This document shows, piece after piece, positions 1 to 11,199 of a stretch of 64,000 nt of DNA (position 1 is its first letter; each line of letters opens with the position of its first letter). The translations under genes and the position numbers were made by a program. The notes beneath the pieces are model-generated. The model had not been told where the DNA came from. It was given only the letters and a program-made list of their open reading frames with translations, and searched no databases. The DNA is from Massospora cicadina (Eukaryota; Entomophthoromycota; Entomophthoromycetes; Entomophthorales; Entomophthoraceae), in assembly GCA_022478985.1 (NCBI GenBank), contig JAKSZP010018526.1, positions 62,001 to 126,000 of the forward strand. Direction: 5' to 3'.

Positions 1-1195
1 ACCCACAATGCTTAGGAGGATGTGGATGAACACATCCAGAAGATGTTAGCTTAACACTACTGCAACGCCAAGTTGGAGAATGGAAAGTTAAACAAAAAAA
101 TAGGGGCCCATTAACCACCCTATCTTAGACTAACAAAACGAGTACCTGTGATCCTGGAGGCTCATACTATCTTGGGGCATGGTAGAGTACAAAAAACCTA
201 TAGGTGGTTTAAAGAACAGTACTACTGGAAGAGAGTCATGGAAGTCATTATTGAAGTCCTAGATGCCTGTAACAACTTTAAAGGCAATCTGGCTTTAAGA
301 CCAAGTATCAATACCAAATACTGCGCCTCAACAGCCTTTCCACAAGATAAGCTTAGATGTGGTTGGCTCTCTACCCAGACTACTGGTGGAAATCAATATG
401 TCTTAGTAGGTATCAATCATTTTAAAAAATGGGTCAAAGCTGTGGCTCTCCCTGAGCAGACTGTAAAAGCTACCGCCACTTTCCTTCTTAATAATATTTT
501 CACTCGCTATGGATTTCCCCAAGTCCTCCTCTACAATGGGACGAACTTCACCTCTAAAGTAGTCAAGATTCTAACTACTTCCATGAGGGGAAAAAGCTCT
601 TTTAAAGCCCCATATAACCCTTATTCAAACGGTAGCATTGAAAGAGCAAATAGAATAATAGTAATATACTGAGAAAATGTCAACTTCTGACCCTCTACAG
701 TGGGATCAGTTTCTTCCTAGCGCTCTTAGGGCTATGCATTGGCTATCAACAGATACTCAAAATGTCTCCCTTACACGTTTTATATTATTGAGAACCTGGG
801 ATACCCGCTTTCCTAGACAAGGATGTCTTCTCTGGTAAGATGGATGATAATGAAAATGCCATGAGGAGGTTGGCCCAACACATAATTTAGTTAAAATATG
901 AAGCTATGGCTAACCTAGCTAAAACGGCCACTAAAGAGGGCCAGGAAGCTAAAGAGCTCAGACCACCTTTGCTTACGTTATATACATATGCTTTGGTACT
1001 ATACTACCATAACCACATTAAAGCTAGAAGTGAGTAGCTTAGCTCCATTTAAGTTTAAGGCCCTTTTGCTATCATCTATAAGAGTGGTGATGAATATTCT
1101 ATCAAGTCTCTCACTTCTGGAGTTACCACTAACTGAGTTCAAGGACATTTCTTGCGCCCCTATTCTTCCCCCAACATTTTTGAAGAGGGTAATTA
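1..1195 (+). pseudogene. Ty3/Gypsy integrase remnant (copy A)
   Basis: This is the 3' part of a Gypsy pol gene; its 5' part lies outside the window. A frame at 148-672 gives the HHCC zinc-binding region (HTILGHG... with the last CxxC reduced to DACNNF), then the catalytic core with GNQYVLVGINHF, GFPQVLLYNGTNF and the final PYNPYSNGSIERANR. The third acidic residue (E) is present, but the expected first and second aspartates are not readable. After a frameshift, the C-terminal part continues to about 1195 with KSGDEYSIKSL and LRPYSSPNIFEEG, typical of the integrase C-terminal barrel. The first 150 bases match 63549-63700 and the integrase matches 17205-18240, so this is the same family as copies B and C. 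Stops and frameshifts make it a pseudogene. Confidence 0.85.
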
Positions 1196-1566
1196 CAGAA
1201 AATTAGATGTTCAACTAAGTGATAATAATGTTCTGGTTGGTAATAGTAAACTGTTATAAAAAATCCTAATTTTGATTCTTGGAGGAATCCTTCAGGTTGT
1301 AGTAATACTTCTATCCCAATTTCAGGCCAAAAGACTTGAATTTTAAGCATTTAATCAATCCAACCCTCAATCAAAATAGGCCACCTCCCTGGGAAGTCTG
1401 TCCAAGCACTGCTGTCAATTAAGTGCTAACGCTAAAGAGAAAGCCACCATATTTATAGAACTAGAAGGGATTATGTGTGATGCAAAATTTTACCAGCTAA
1501 TCAGTCATTAGAACTCTAATAATCTGTTAAACACGAAATAAAACCCTTATATCTTATTGGCGAGAT
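1196..1566 (+). repeat. probable start of the 3' LTR of copy A
   Basis: The stretch follows a purine run (GAAGAGGG at about 1182-1189) directly after the integrase end, where a 3' LTR should begin. It contains an AAATAAAACCC motif near 1535 resembling the promoter of the copy B LTRs. It stops where the next element (1567) starts. I cannot align it well to the LTRs of copy B, so the assignment rests on position. Confidence 0.35.
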
Positions 1567-2417
1567 TGTCATGGTTGGAAAATGATATCATTATTGGGAC
1601 CAACGTTAAGGATAGAGCATAATGTCAGGAGGCCAATAAGGTGAAGTTGGCAGGCTTCCCTGACCTCGCATACCATAGATTAACTCTGGGTAAGGCGAAG
1701 TATGCCCAGGTTGGTCCTAAGGATGCAAAAGAAGTTTGGCCTTTATACCAGCAGAAGCGTTAAAATGAACTAGCTTTGCAGGTAACAATATTTGATCACT
1801 TCAGTTTCTCAGTGAACAGGGTCTCAAAACCCGTTTAGTTATCAAAATTTTAAGCTCAGGCTAGCTGTTCCTACAATCAATTAATCAAATTAAGTTAATT
1901 ACCAAGTATAGTTTATTGCCTGATGGAAGCGTGCGCCTATTGGTGCGCCTTGGCTTAGACCTGCTTCCTTCAATTGATTGTTTTCCCAAATTCCCTTAAA
2001 TTCCTCTTAAAAAGACCAATCTCTTCAGTTGGTCGACTTCCCTTATAATAAAGCCCACTGTTTTGTACACCTTTTATATATGTTATTGTAGATAAACCTG
2101 TGCACGGACCTCTTTGAGGAGGTCTTGTGCAACAATAACCAATTAATTTTAGCAACTGTAAGGCTCTCCGCCTGTGCACCATTGAGCCTCCCGTTTCCTC
2201 CAACATGTGTCGCCTATACACTCCCACTCTAAGCACCACTTTGTTCCTGTTTGGGGTTTCCCTTTATTAATAACTATATTCAACTTAAGTATATAACTAA
2301 ATCACTCTCTGCTGAACTTTTTTAAATTTATTACCAATGACCAGTTTCCTGGCGTTGGCCCTTTGCACCATGCACTACCACACTGGGAACAGGAGATTTA
2401 TATACACTCTCCTTAAT
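1567..2417 (+). repeat. 5' LTR of element 1
   Basis: This is a direct repeat of 6654-7503, alignable from end to end. It starts with TGTCATGG. The right end is CCTTAAT where the other copy has CCTTACA, so the terminal CA has mutated. A CCCTTATAATAAAG motif near 2040 is a candidate TATA box. Confidence 0.92.
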
Positions 2418-3130
2418 TAGTTGACCAATCCATTATCTTTACATGAACGAATATTTTCCATGTGTGAAATTAATGGAGAGCAAACAGTGTGCGACAGATG
2501 GCGGCCATGGCCAAAGTGTGTTTCACCTCTGTTTTTGCATTTTTCCAAGGGTTTGAGCAGTCTGGCGTTATTATCACTACCTCCAAATGGAAGGTACTCA
2601 CCCTTCTTGCCCGTACCTTTGGATACAGTCTTATTTATATGAGAGGTGTGATTCCCCAAATTTCCTCCAAATTTAATAAAAACAACACAAGAGAATCATT
2701 TTTCCTTCAGCTTCACGTTCAGATGGTATGGGTGGGTTCATTGACAAGAGCCTGATAGTGTTGGCCTTGGCAAACATCATACACTCCATGGTCAAATGAG
2801 GTCAGTCTTTTTCACGACCTAAAACACGATCTATAATGACATTTCCACATATACTACTGAGCTATGTCTCTTTCCATATGGCTTAGTCTCAGACTCCATT
2901 CAAGTATATGGAATTATCCCTGAGGACGCCCGCTTGTCCCCTACCATAATCCGCCAAACCCAGGAGGTGGAGAAGGAGCTATAATTACAATATAAAAACG
3001 ATTATGAAGTTTCTAAAGATATGGTGGGATATGTGACCTCAGTAGTAAGAGTGGCCAATTATCCCTCTTTATGTTTGATGCAAAAACGTACCCTGGTGGG
3101 TGTGTAAATCCCTGAAGCAGAGTTTGGTGG
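2418..3130 (+). pseudogene. leader and degraded gag region of element 1
   Basis: In this position a Gypsy element carries its primer-binding site and gag. I see no clear tRNA-complementary primer site after the LTR and no CCHC zinc knuckle. An open frame at 2489-2755 (88 codons) and scattered open stretches to 3130 are coding-like but broken by stops. The assignment to gag is by position only; the region is shorter than a normal gag, so part of it may be deleted. Confidence 0.4.
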
Positions 3131-3134
3131 TGAA

Positions 3135-3350
3135 GTGTTGGTGTTTTATGCTTTAAATAAAGATCATTCAGGTTATTTTCTACTGACTGCTACCCTTTTA
3201 TCTCCTTTAGGGAAAATCAGCACTACTATTTTGGTAAATACTGGAGCCTCTGAGAATTTTATGGACTTAATTAAAGCCAACTACTTTGAGCTGAGTTACG
3301 TATCAGGTGGTATGGCTAGAAGAAGTGCTTCCCAAATATTCCCACACTAA
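3135..3350 (+). pseudogene. retropepsin-like protease fragment of element 1
   Basis: The frame encodes about 70 residues with the pattern GKISTTILVNTGASENFMD. Retroviral-type aspartic proteases have D-T/S-G-A at this place; here the catalytic aspartate is read as asparagine (AAT at 3237-3239), so the enzyme would be dead even without the later stops. It lies between the gag region and reverse transcriptase, as expected for Gypsy pol, where it cleaves the Gag-Pol polyprotein. Confidence 0.7.
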
Positions 3351-3639
3351 AAATCTTAGGGCTATTGGACTATCAGCGGGGCACATATTATTTGTCTGAC
3401 TGCTTCCAAACTATCAAAAACATCTTGTACCCCATCATTTTGGGTGTGGAGTGGTGGCGAAATTTTGATGTCAGGAATAACTTGGTAGAAAATAAAATAT
3501 CCCTAACTTTGAAGAATGGTCACTAGATGGTTGTTCCTTTGGCTGAAGCCAACTTCCAAGGCGATTTGCCCACTGGCCAATAATCACTTTCTCAGTATTG
3601 CCCCATTTCTAAAGCCCTATGTGGAGTTCTCTTACCTTC

Positions 3640-5020
3640 CTGTTTGGAGGGGCTGGAATTTTCGTTTGATGCTGCTTCAGCTAATGCACTACCAGATCAT
3701 TTAGAGTTTAATTTTGAGGTCAAGCTCACTGTGGATCTGATGCACATATCTTCACTAATTTATCCATTTATGGAATGGGAGGAAGCAGCCTTAGATGTGT
3801 GGGTTAAAGAGCAGTTAGCCAAAGGTGCCATTTTTTTAGCGAACCTCCCCTATATGCTCCCCACTTCTCTTTGTGGAAAAAGCCGATAGACTTTATGCCC
3901 TTGCACAGATTATGGGAACCTAAACAATGTTACTGTACCACATCTCCATCCCAATCCTAGGGATTCTCAGATTGCGCGTTATGTGGAGAAGGCTTGAGCC
4001 TTCTCCAAACTGGATTGCTCTAAATGCGTTCAAAAAGATCTGGATTAATAAGGGACAGAAATGGTTAACTGCATTCTTTACCAGAAAAGGGATTTTCAGT
4101 TTCAGGCCATGCCCTTTGGGCTTAAGAATGCCCCTGCTATCTTAAAACGCCATATTGATGCAGCTTTGGGGGACCTTCTGGGGGTATGCGCAGTCGGCTA
4201 AATAGATGATATTTTGGTATCTTTTCTTCAATCATGAGTCCCATGCAGTACACCTTCAGCAAGTGGTGCTGAGGTTATAGGCAGCCAGCCTTACATTGAA
4301 AAACAGAAAGTGTGATTTTTCATGTCTCAGGTCACCTTTCTGGGCAACACCGTGTTTGACCAGGGACACATGATAATTTTAGATAAGTAGAAGGCATTCG
4401 TGAGTGGCCTACTTCAACTTCAGTCAATTAATTGAGAAGTTTTTTTGGGACGTGTACGTTTCTCAAGAAGTTCACGCACAACCTGTCTGAGGTGGTGGCG
4501 TCTTTGTATAAGGCAATTGGTGCAAAAGTGCAACAGTGGTCCCCCATTTTGGAGGATGCTTCTCAAGCAGTAAAATGCACCCAGTTGTCCACGTCCATCC
4601 TTCGCCATGTGGATCCTGATAAGGTGTTCATTGTGTCTAATGATGCCTCATACTTCTCCATGGCAGCTGCCTTATTACAAGTAGGTGAAGATGTTATAGA
4701 GCATCCAGTAAAATTTTTTCACAAAAGAAGTGTCTGCCTGAGTTAAACTACATCGTTTATGATAAAGAGTTATTGGCAGTGGTGGAGGCGTTGACTTGTT
4801 GGCGCCATCAGTTGCATGGCTCTTCCCAACCTTTCCAGTACGTACAGATCACTGCGCCTTACAGTACTACCACGCACCTCATGTCTTAACTCCACGGCAT
4901 ACCCATTGGCATGAGACCCTTGCCCAAATTTCATTTTCTTATAAGTTTACCAAAGTCAAGGAGAATGGGTTGGTGGATGCTTTGAGCCGCAATCCTGAAC
5001 TAGATCCTGATCCAAAGGGG
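3640..5020 (+). pseudogene. reverse transcriptase and RNase H of element 1 (broken)
   Basis: The RT N-terminus is clear in 3644-3889: LPDHLEFNFEVKLTVD followed by YPFMEWEEAALDVWVKEQLAKGAI, a conserved start of Gypsy RT. After frameshifts come the QAMPFGLKNAPA motif (about 4105-4138) and the catalytic block, in which the tyrosine codon before IDDILV is a stop (4198-4219). The connection and RNase H follow in 4432-4746 (KVFIVSNDASYFSMAAALLQ), then the HAPHVLTPRHTHWHETL and ENGLVDALSRNPE segments that end RNase H in this group, up to about 5005. At least four frame changes and several stops are present, so it is a pseudogene. This enzyme would copy element RNA into cDNA. Confidence 0.88.
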
Positions 5021-5289
5021 TTAGAGGTTCATAATACCCAGTTGATGACTCTACCAGGTAAGATTGTGTCTCAACTTCCCTCTTTCCCAGCTAACAGCCC
5101 CGAGCTTGCTACTCTGGAAAATGCAGAGTAATACAGTAGGTTCAAAAAGGTAGTCCTTTCTCAGCCGTTATCAGACAAATATATGATGATCCTTGATAAG
5201 AGCGCATGGAATCATGAAGATTTAAACAGGTGTATACATGTAAAGGATAAAATGGTGTGGTTTCAGGGGCGCATATAGGTTTCTGCTGG

Positions 5290-6330
5290 GCCACTTCACC
5301 TGGAAATCATCTTTGACCATCATGATGTAATCACCATTGGCCATCCTGGGAAAGCAAAGGCTTTGGAGCTAATTTGATGCACATACAATTGGAAGGGATT
5401 ACCTGAGTAGGTGGGCAGGTATTGTAAAGAGTGTTTGATCTACAATCAAGTGAATCCAAATTGACAACCACTAGCATGGTTGTTGGCACCAGTTCAAAAG
5501 GCTGAAGTGCCTTGGACTTCCCTATCAGTAGATTTAATTGTAAGATTACCGTTTTTGATGGTAATGATGCCATCATGGTGGTGGACTGTTTCTTAAAGTT
5601 CGCCCAATTTATCTCTTGCAGAACAACATTAACTGAGGTTGAGATGGCTAGGCTCTTCGTCACTCATGTATTTGCAATGTGTCTTCCAAGAAATTTTTTT
5701 TTGATTGAGGACCTCAGTTTACCTCTGTATTTTGGGAAGAGTTGTGTAAGACCCTTCAAATCAACTTCTGCCGTTCATCTGCCTATCATCCCCATTCAGA
5801 TGGGAAGACTGAACGAGTGAACTAGTGCTAATAGTTTCTGTGGTGTTACACTGCCGCAGATCATTCAGATTGAGTTCCTCACCTTCCTATGGCCCAGTTT
5901 AGCTACAAAAACACTTTGCATTATTTAATTGGTTGCTCTCCATTTTTCGCCAACCATGGGTTTAAACCCGCCTTTAACATGAAGCCCAGCTGTGAATCTA
6001 ATTAGAAAGCGGTGGTGGACTTTGCCAAGACTATCAAGAAGGTACACCAGGGGGTTTCCCTGAGTTTGGAGGCGGCAATGAAAGCATATAAAGAGAACGC
6101 TGATGGTAAGCGATGATTGGGTCCAGCATACAAAGAAGGGGATCTCATGATTCTTGATGCTCAACCATCTCTATCAAGCAGCCATGCAAAAAGCTGTGAC
6201 CAAAGAGGAATGGCCCTTACCGCATTGTTAGAAAGGTGGGCCATGACTCTTACCAGTTGGATATTACCTCTTCCTTTCGATCTTTTCTGTCTTTCATAAG
6301 AGCAAATTGACGTTGTTTGAGGTCCCCCAC
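5290..6330 (+). pseudogene. integrase of element 1 (broken)
   Basis: The zinc-binding part reads TIGHPGKAKALELI ... YCKECLIYNQ (about 5330-5455), with the CxxC pair kept. The catalytic core follows: SLSVDLIVRLP with the first aspartate near 5530, DGNDAIMVVDCFLKFAQFI in 5512-5820, and the terminal AYHPHSDGKTERVN with the catalytic glutamate near 5810. The region after the core includes GCSPFFANHGFKPAFNM and KAYKENADGKR, typical of chromovirus integrase tails. The fragments lie in different frames, with stops, so no functional enzyme is made. Integrase would insert the cDNA into chromosomes. Confidence 0.87.
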
Positions 6331-6339
6331 CAGAGACTC

Positions 6340-6560
6340 CTGAGGCTTATCTCGTGTATGGGCTGCCAGAGTGGGAAGTGGAGGAGATAGTAGCCTCCTG
6401 AAGTTTAAAAAGAAGACTTGAGTACCTGGTATCCTGGAAGGGATTCAACACAGAGGAAAACAGTTGGGTACCAGCACATGATTGCACACATGCCCGAGAC
6501 CTGATTGAAGTTTTCCACAAGAGTTTTCCCCAGGCTGTTGGATCTCATTCAAAGCAAACT
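6340..6560 (+). pseudogene. C-terminal chromodomain of the element 1 integrase
   Basis: Read in one frame, the segment gives EWEVEEIVAS, a stop, then RLEYLVSWKGFNTEENSWVP and ARDLIEVFHKSFP. This is the canonical chromodomain layout (three strands and a C-terminal helix), with the cage positions of HP1-type chromodomains occupied by W, W and F. In chromoviruses this domain binds histone marks and steers integration to heterochromatin. One in-frame stop (TGA) separates the first strand from the rest. The domain sits just before the polypurine tract, as in other chromoviruses. Confidence 0.85.
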
Positions 6561-6635
6561 GTTGCCACAATGAAGTTGTTTCAGACAGCAAGACCTTTTC
6601 CCTGGCGCAAGCCCCTGGAGGAGGGGTGGAGCCCC

Positions 6636-6650
6636 AAAAGGAGGAGAGGG
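6636..6650 (+). promoter_or_regulatory. polypurine tract of element 1
   Basis: An uninterrupted purine run, AAAAGGAGGAGAGGG, lies three bases before the 3' LTR. In LTR retrotransposons this RNase H-resistant run primes plus-strand DNA synthesis; its place and composition support the 3' LTR boundary. Confidence 0.85.
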
Positions 6651-6653
6651 TAA

Positions 6654-7503
6654 TGTCATGGTTGGAAAATGAAATCATAGTTGGGACCAACTTATAGGTT
6701 AAAGCAGAATGTCAGGTGGCCAAGAAGGTGAAGTTGGCAGGCCTCCCTGACCTCAAGCATACCATAGATCAATGCTGGGTTACTGCGAAGTATGCCCAGG
6801 TTGGTCCCAAGGATACAAGAGAAGTTCAGCCCTGTATAACAGAAGGAGCGTTAAAATGAACTAGGTTGCAATTAACGAAAATGGTTTGCTTTGGTTTTTC
6901 AAGAACGGGGTCTTGGAACCCATTCTGTTTTTAAAATTTCAGCTCAGGTCGGCCACTCCTACGATCAATTACATGAGTCTGGTAAATTACCAAGTACACT
7001 TTATTGCCTGATGGAAGAGTGCGCCTATTGGTGCACCTTGGCTTAGACCTTCTTACTTCAATTGATTGTTTTCCCAAATTTTCTTAAATTTCTCATGTTG
7101 AGACCAATCTTCCATTGGTTAACTTCCCTTATAATAAAACCTCTCGCATAGTACACCTTTTTTATATGTTATCGTGGACAAACCTGAACACAGACCTTTT
7201 TGAGGTCTTGCGCAACAATAACCAATTAATTTTGGCAACTGTAAGGCTCTCCGACTGTGCACCATTGGGCCGCCTAGGTTCCTTCCAACCTGTGTAGCCT
7301 ATACACCCCCACTCTAAGCACCACTTTGTTCCTGTTTGGGGTTTCCCTTTAATAATAACTATATCCAACTTAAGTATATAACTAAATCACTCTCTGCTGG
7401 GCTTTAATAACTTTACTACCAATGACTAGTTTTTCTGGCGTTGGCCCTTTGCATCATGCACTAGCACGCTGGGAAAAGGAGAGTTATAGACATTTTCCTT
7501 ACA
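6654..7503 (+). repeat. 3' LTR of element 1
   Basis: Direct repeat of 1567-2417. It starts TGTCATGG and ends CCTTACA, so it keeps the TG...CA termini. It follows the polypurine tract directly. Confidence 0.92.
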
Positions 7504-8013
7504 GGACTTATATAAAAATTTTACCCCTTGGTTACATCATCCTGGCTGATGATCTCACATCGACAATGGAAGCCATGTTGAGTGAAAACTGTTGAGAGTC
7601 TTGAATGGTAATATTATCAATCATCTATATTGAGTGAAATTTTGCTTATTCTTAGTTCTGCCACCTTTTTCAAGTATAGCCCTGGATATCCTTAAATACT
7701 TTGAGTCAACATTATAATAGAGATTACTTTTACTCCCTAATCTTGCTATTAATAAAACTATTACTAAAAATTAAGCCTCATTTGTGGTTGTTTTCCCCTT
7801 TTATTCTTAATAAAGGCTGATAGTTTTATGACTCTTTAGTATCTAAAATATTATTGAAATCCGGTAACAAATTCACTTTTGAGCAGTAAAAGTGCCAGGA
7901 ATTCAACACACCAGGATTTAACCAGCTCTTTTGGTTCATCAGTCCCATATGAACATTTTCAATTTTTTTCTTTTTTTCCAAAAATAAATTCTATGTGACT
8001 CATTGTAAGAAAT
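7504..8013. other. AT-rich non-coding stretch
   Basis: No open frame or domain is visible. A GAATTCAACA string near 7900 resembles the right end of the element E LTRs (AAAATTCAACA at 59226-59235), so part of this may be LTR debris of that family. I see nothing else. Confidence 0.4.
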
Positions 8014-8192
8014 AGAAAAGTGCTAGTGTATGACAACAGCTAGCCAGCCAGTCTTCTTTATAATTAATTCTGCCTCAATTGGATATATTTTACAACTAAA
8101 CAATAGCTTTATGTAAGATATAAAGAAGTGATAGTATAAGATGATAACTAGCCAACCAATCTTCTTTATAATTGACCCAACTTCTATCAGGT
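8014..8192 (+). repeat. LTR module shared with the element E LTRs
   Basis: The segment aligns with 41004-41178 and 58217-58392 inside the two LTRs of element E. All three copies share a GTGCT...GACAACAG(C/T)TAGCCAG core and a second, similar half about 107 bp further on. It is therefore a partial, diverged LTR-like relic of the E family. No coding frame is present. Confidence 0.75.
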
Positions 8193-8369
8193 ATAAATTT
8201 ACATTCAATTTGTGGCCACCTTGAGAGCCACTTGACAATTTACCTGAAATATTGAGTATGAGTTTAGGGAATCTATCCCACAATGTGTCCTCTGCTCATT
8301 TATTGGGATAACGCTCAACCCTGAAAATCCTGACATTTTACTGGCTATTCAAGCAGCACACTAGCAGAG

Positions 8370-8387
8370 CCCCTATAGTGAGCACCA
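8370..8387 (-). promoter_or_regulatory. primer-binding-site relic of an E-family element
   Basis: The + strand reads CCCCTATAGTGAGCACCA, which matches 57379-57396 next to the 5' LTR of element E at 17 of 18 bases. One base later a TGTTG LTR-type start follows (8389). On the - strand this gives a TGG-starting site, as expected for pairing with a tRNA 3' CCA end. It marks the remains of a second - strand E-family element. Confidence 0.65.
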
Positions 8388-8388
8388 T

Positions 8389-9290
8389 TGTTGCAAATTT
8401 TCATTCGCTATAATAAGAACTCAATTGGTGTGACAGGATAAACAATATGAAGACTGCTGGCCCTTGCTCTTTCACTATCATTGGGACCTTTTACTAAAAT
8501 ATCTGTAGGTAAGTCCTTATTCCAGTTGAACACAAACTTCACCTTGGAAGATTAACCCCTCCTAGTGGGCACCAGAAATCCTCTTCCCCCTTCCTCAGTG
8601 GCTTGACTCCTTGCTCATATTTTATAATTAATTCCCAATGTTCTATTGCTGTTCCATTGATGGGAACGTTTCCACGGGGTATTCTGTAGCTTCAGGCTGT
8701 AAGTTAATTACACAGACCACTCCAGATTTGCTCGCTCAGAACCTAATCTTTGGGAAACTTCAGTTTCACCTCTACCAGACAAGCTGAATTACATCCACTT
8801 TAAATCTACCAAAGGTAGACAATCAACAATTAATTAGAGAAAAATAATGTTAGAAGTCAAAAATAAAACTTATTAAGAGGAAGTTTCAATTATTTGTTGG
8901 CGTTTCACCACCTGTTAATGTCATCAGCATTTATTACCATTTTTCAAGCATCAGCACTCTCACTGGAGACTCCAATCATCATCTCTCTGGCTGGCAATCA
9001 CCTTAGATTTCATTGTTCTCCAAGTTTAATATATGTTGACTAAATTTCATCATCAGTTGAGATTTAACAACTTTAATTTCTAATCATATTTAGTTAGCAG
9101 ATCATCCCTCTTAAGCTTGACTTCTAGATCCTCTGGCATCAAATTCAGTCAACTGAACAGCCTCAGCACAAGACTCCAGCTGTTATAATTCATTATTTAG
9201 ATTATAATTTTCCTTAAGTGCCAGTGATTCAGTAAATCTAAACAATAAACTTGTAATTTGGCATAATTATGAATTTAATACTATATTAAT
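8389..9290. other. AT-rich stretch, possible E-family LTR remains
   Basis: The stretch begins TGTTG directly after the primer-site relic, so it should start an LTR of the E family, but the rest is too diverged for me to align with either E LTR. No coding frame or known domain is visible. Confidence 0.35.
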
Positions 9291-9610
9291 TGATGTTTTG
9301 ACACCCTAGCATCAGTTGCCAGTGTCAAAATAACCAAATAGCTTATTAGGAAACATTCCAATACTTCTTCAAAGTCAAAATAGCGATTTTATTTTAATTA
9401 CAGATAAAAATAATTTTGACATCTCCAGCATCAGTTGCCAGTATTAAAATGACAAAAACACTATTGGGGTTTATTACCAATATATCATCAACGTTGAATT
9501 GGTAATCTGCCATAAGTAATAGCAATACTGATCATCTTGGCATCCTCATCCTCAGTTACCAGTGTACAAATGCACAATTTATCATTGGGGATCATCCCTG
9601 ACACTTTTTT
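9291..9610 (+). repeat. three ~120-bp tandem repeats, each with a hairpin
   Basis: Related units begin near 9296, 9414 and 9537. Each carries a CATC(C/A)TCAGTT(G/A)CCAGT core. In the first unit the core sits between perfect 9-base inverted arms (TTTTGACAC at 9296-9304 and GTGTCAAAA at 9322-9330). The second unit keeps most of the arms; the third has lost them. Function unknown. Confidence 0.7.
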
Positions 9611-9809
9611 GATCTGGTGGAGCAAGACAGATCAACCTAACCAAATGGGTATCACAAATTTGACACAAATTGTTAAAGATATAATAAAAACTAGGTAAAT
9701 AGATTGGCAACCATCCTTTACTTATATAAACTGTAAATTGTAATCTCAAGGAACTATCTGGTTGATATCACAACAAGTCTCTACAAGACTTAGATATTGA
9801 TCCTCCTAC

Positions 9810-10254
9810 TACTAACTTCATAGTCAAAAGCAAGATTAGGGACACCCTTACTCCTAACCAACAACAAGAAATAGAATCCCTTCTTAAAAATATGAAGATT
9901 TTTCTCTAAGGGACCTAGTATTATGCTAAAAGCCAGGAGCAATCCACCAGGTGGAAAATGATTATTATCCCCCAAAAAGCTTGGGCATATTAAAAGTCTA
10001 AATTAGAGGAGGCTTATGTAGCTCTTGATCTGAAAATACTATTAGATGATGGGCTACTTGTACCATCAAAAAACCCTCAGGCTTCCCCTCTGCTATTCAT
10101 CTATATATAAGATGGAGCCATTATGTTTTAAAGGATCATTGCCGACTAAATTCCATCAAAAAAAGGTTAGATAACTACTTACTTTTATAGACAACTCCAC
10201 AAATCTAATATCTGAATTGAAGTATTTTCAGTGATGGATCTCACTGGCAGATAT
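9810..10254 (+). pseudogene. Ty3/Gypsy reverse transcriptase fragment (element G), cut by element B
   Basis: The frame reads LTPNQQQEIESLLKNMKIF, then KLEEAYVALDLKILLDDGLL, VPSKNPQASPLLFIY and, after stops, EVFSVMDLTGRY. These are the N-terminal RT motifs of a Gypsy element, up to the motif A aspartate (VMDLTGRY). The sequence breaks exactly where the LTR-like sequence of element B starts (10255), so G was probably the insertion target. I did not find the rest of this RT on the right side of element B. Internal stops make it a pseudogene. Confidence 0.78.
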
Positions 10255-10986
10255 TGTCAGATATCAGGATATCAGAAATGATGGGAAGAATATTGTTCAA
10301 TTGAATCCCTATACCAAATTAGAGCCTAGACCCAAGAATAGAGCTAAAGTAATTACTATTAAATTACCCAAAGAAATTGACAGGCATCACAGTTTAAATC
10401 GACTGCAGGAAAATATGATGGACTGATGTAAGACTAAATACTTAAGATGAAATCCTGCTAATAAAAAAGAAGGATCATAGAAAGTCAGGCAACAACTATT
10501 CAAGGTAGCACATGAGGCTGTAAAAATAAGATGAACCCAAAATAGTGTAGTAATCAAGAATTTGAAAATTGATCAACCCAAGTAACCCCAGCCTCATCTA
10601 ACTTGGATATTCAACTCACATTTTTCCCTATAAAAATTATGATGAAGAGGCATTATACCTTTTGAATTCATTTCCTGACCATTAGCATCCCTTAAAGATT
10701 CCACGCTCCATTATTCTTATTTATCCTTTTCTTACTGGAGTTTATGTTGTTTTTTGTGACATATAAAAACCCCTATTCTTGACTATAAAAAGTTGCATTG
10801 TTTTTCTATATCTCATTTTAGTACTTGATTTCAATAAGTCCAGTCTTGCTGTTCTTACGGTTAGATGATTACACTAGTTGATAGGACATAAGTGGTGACT
10901 TAACAACCTTTTATATAAAGGTATACAAGATGTGTGACTTAGTCATCTTCAAGTACTAACTGTCAGGCTTCTTGAGAATAGCAACA
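10255..10986 (+). repeat. left LTR of copy B
   Basis: The sequence starts TGTCAGATATCAGGATAT and aligns with 18249-18982, clearest over GATTTCAATAAGTCCA and the promoter motif CATATAAAAACCCCTATTCT. The right end is set at a CAACA shared by both copies. Confidence 0.75.
10760..10779 (+). promoter_or_regulatory. TATA-type core promoter in the left LTR of copy B
   Basis: CATATAAAAACCCCTATTCT is identical at 18752-18771 in the right LTR, although the LTRs have otherwise diverged strongly. This is the expected place of the RNA polymerase II core promoter that starts the genomic transcript. Confidence 0.6.
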
Positions 10987-11199
10987 TCAAGCTTATAATG
11001 GAAGCCCAACGGACTGATGCTCACTACAGGGGGATAAGCTGACACTTAACAATACCGCAATTAATTTATTGCACCATGAAAGATAACTCAATTGCTAATT
11101 TCACCCGCAGGTGCACAACAGAAATGGTGAAGATGATCAGATGGGAAGTCCATCCATAATCACATCTAAAAGTCTAAGATTTCTATGGAGAGTTTTGAC

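Larger units (their letters stand above)
1567..7503 (+). mobile_element. complete chromodomain Ty3/Gypsy retrotransposon (element 1)
   Basis: The unit is bounded by two direct repeats of 851 and 850 bp, both starting TGTCATGGTTGGAAAATGA. Between them, in order, are a poorly preserved leader or gag, protease, reverse transcriptase, RNase H, integrase and a chromodomain, followed by a polypurine tract directly before the 3' LTR. This order (integrase after RNase H, chromodomain last) defines Ty3/Gypsy chromoviruses. The LTRs differ at roughly one site in eight over the part I compared by eye, so the insertion is not recent. No convincing 5-bp target duplication remains (GAGAT on the left, GGACT on the right). 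The internal region of about 4.2 kb is short for the group, mainly because gag is reduced. Confidence 0.93.

Noticed and set aside
1562..7508. 5-bp target duplication of element 1
   Set aside because: GAGAT on the left and GGACT on the right differ at three of five bases, so no duplication can be claimed.
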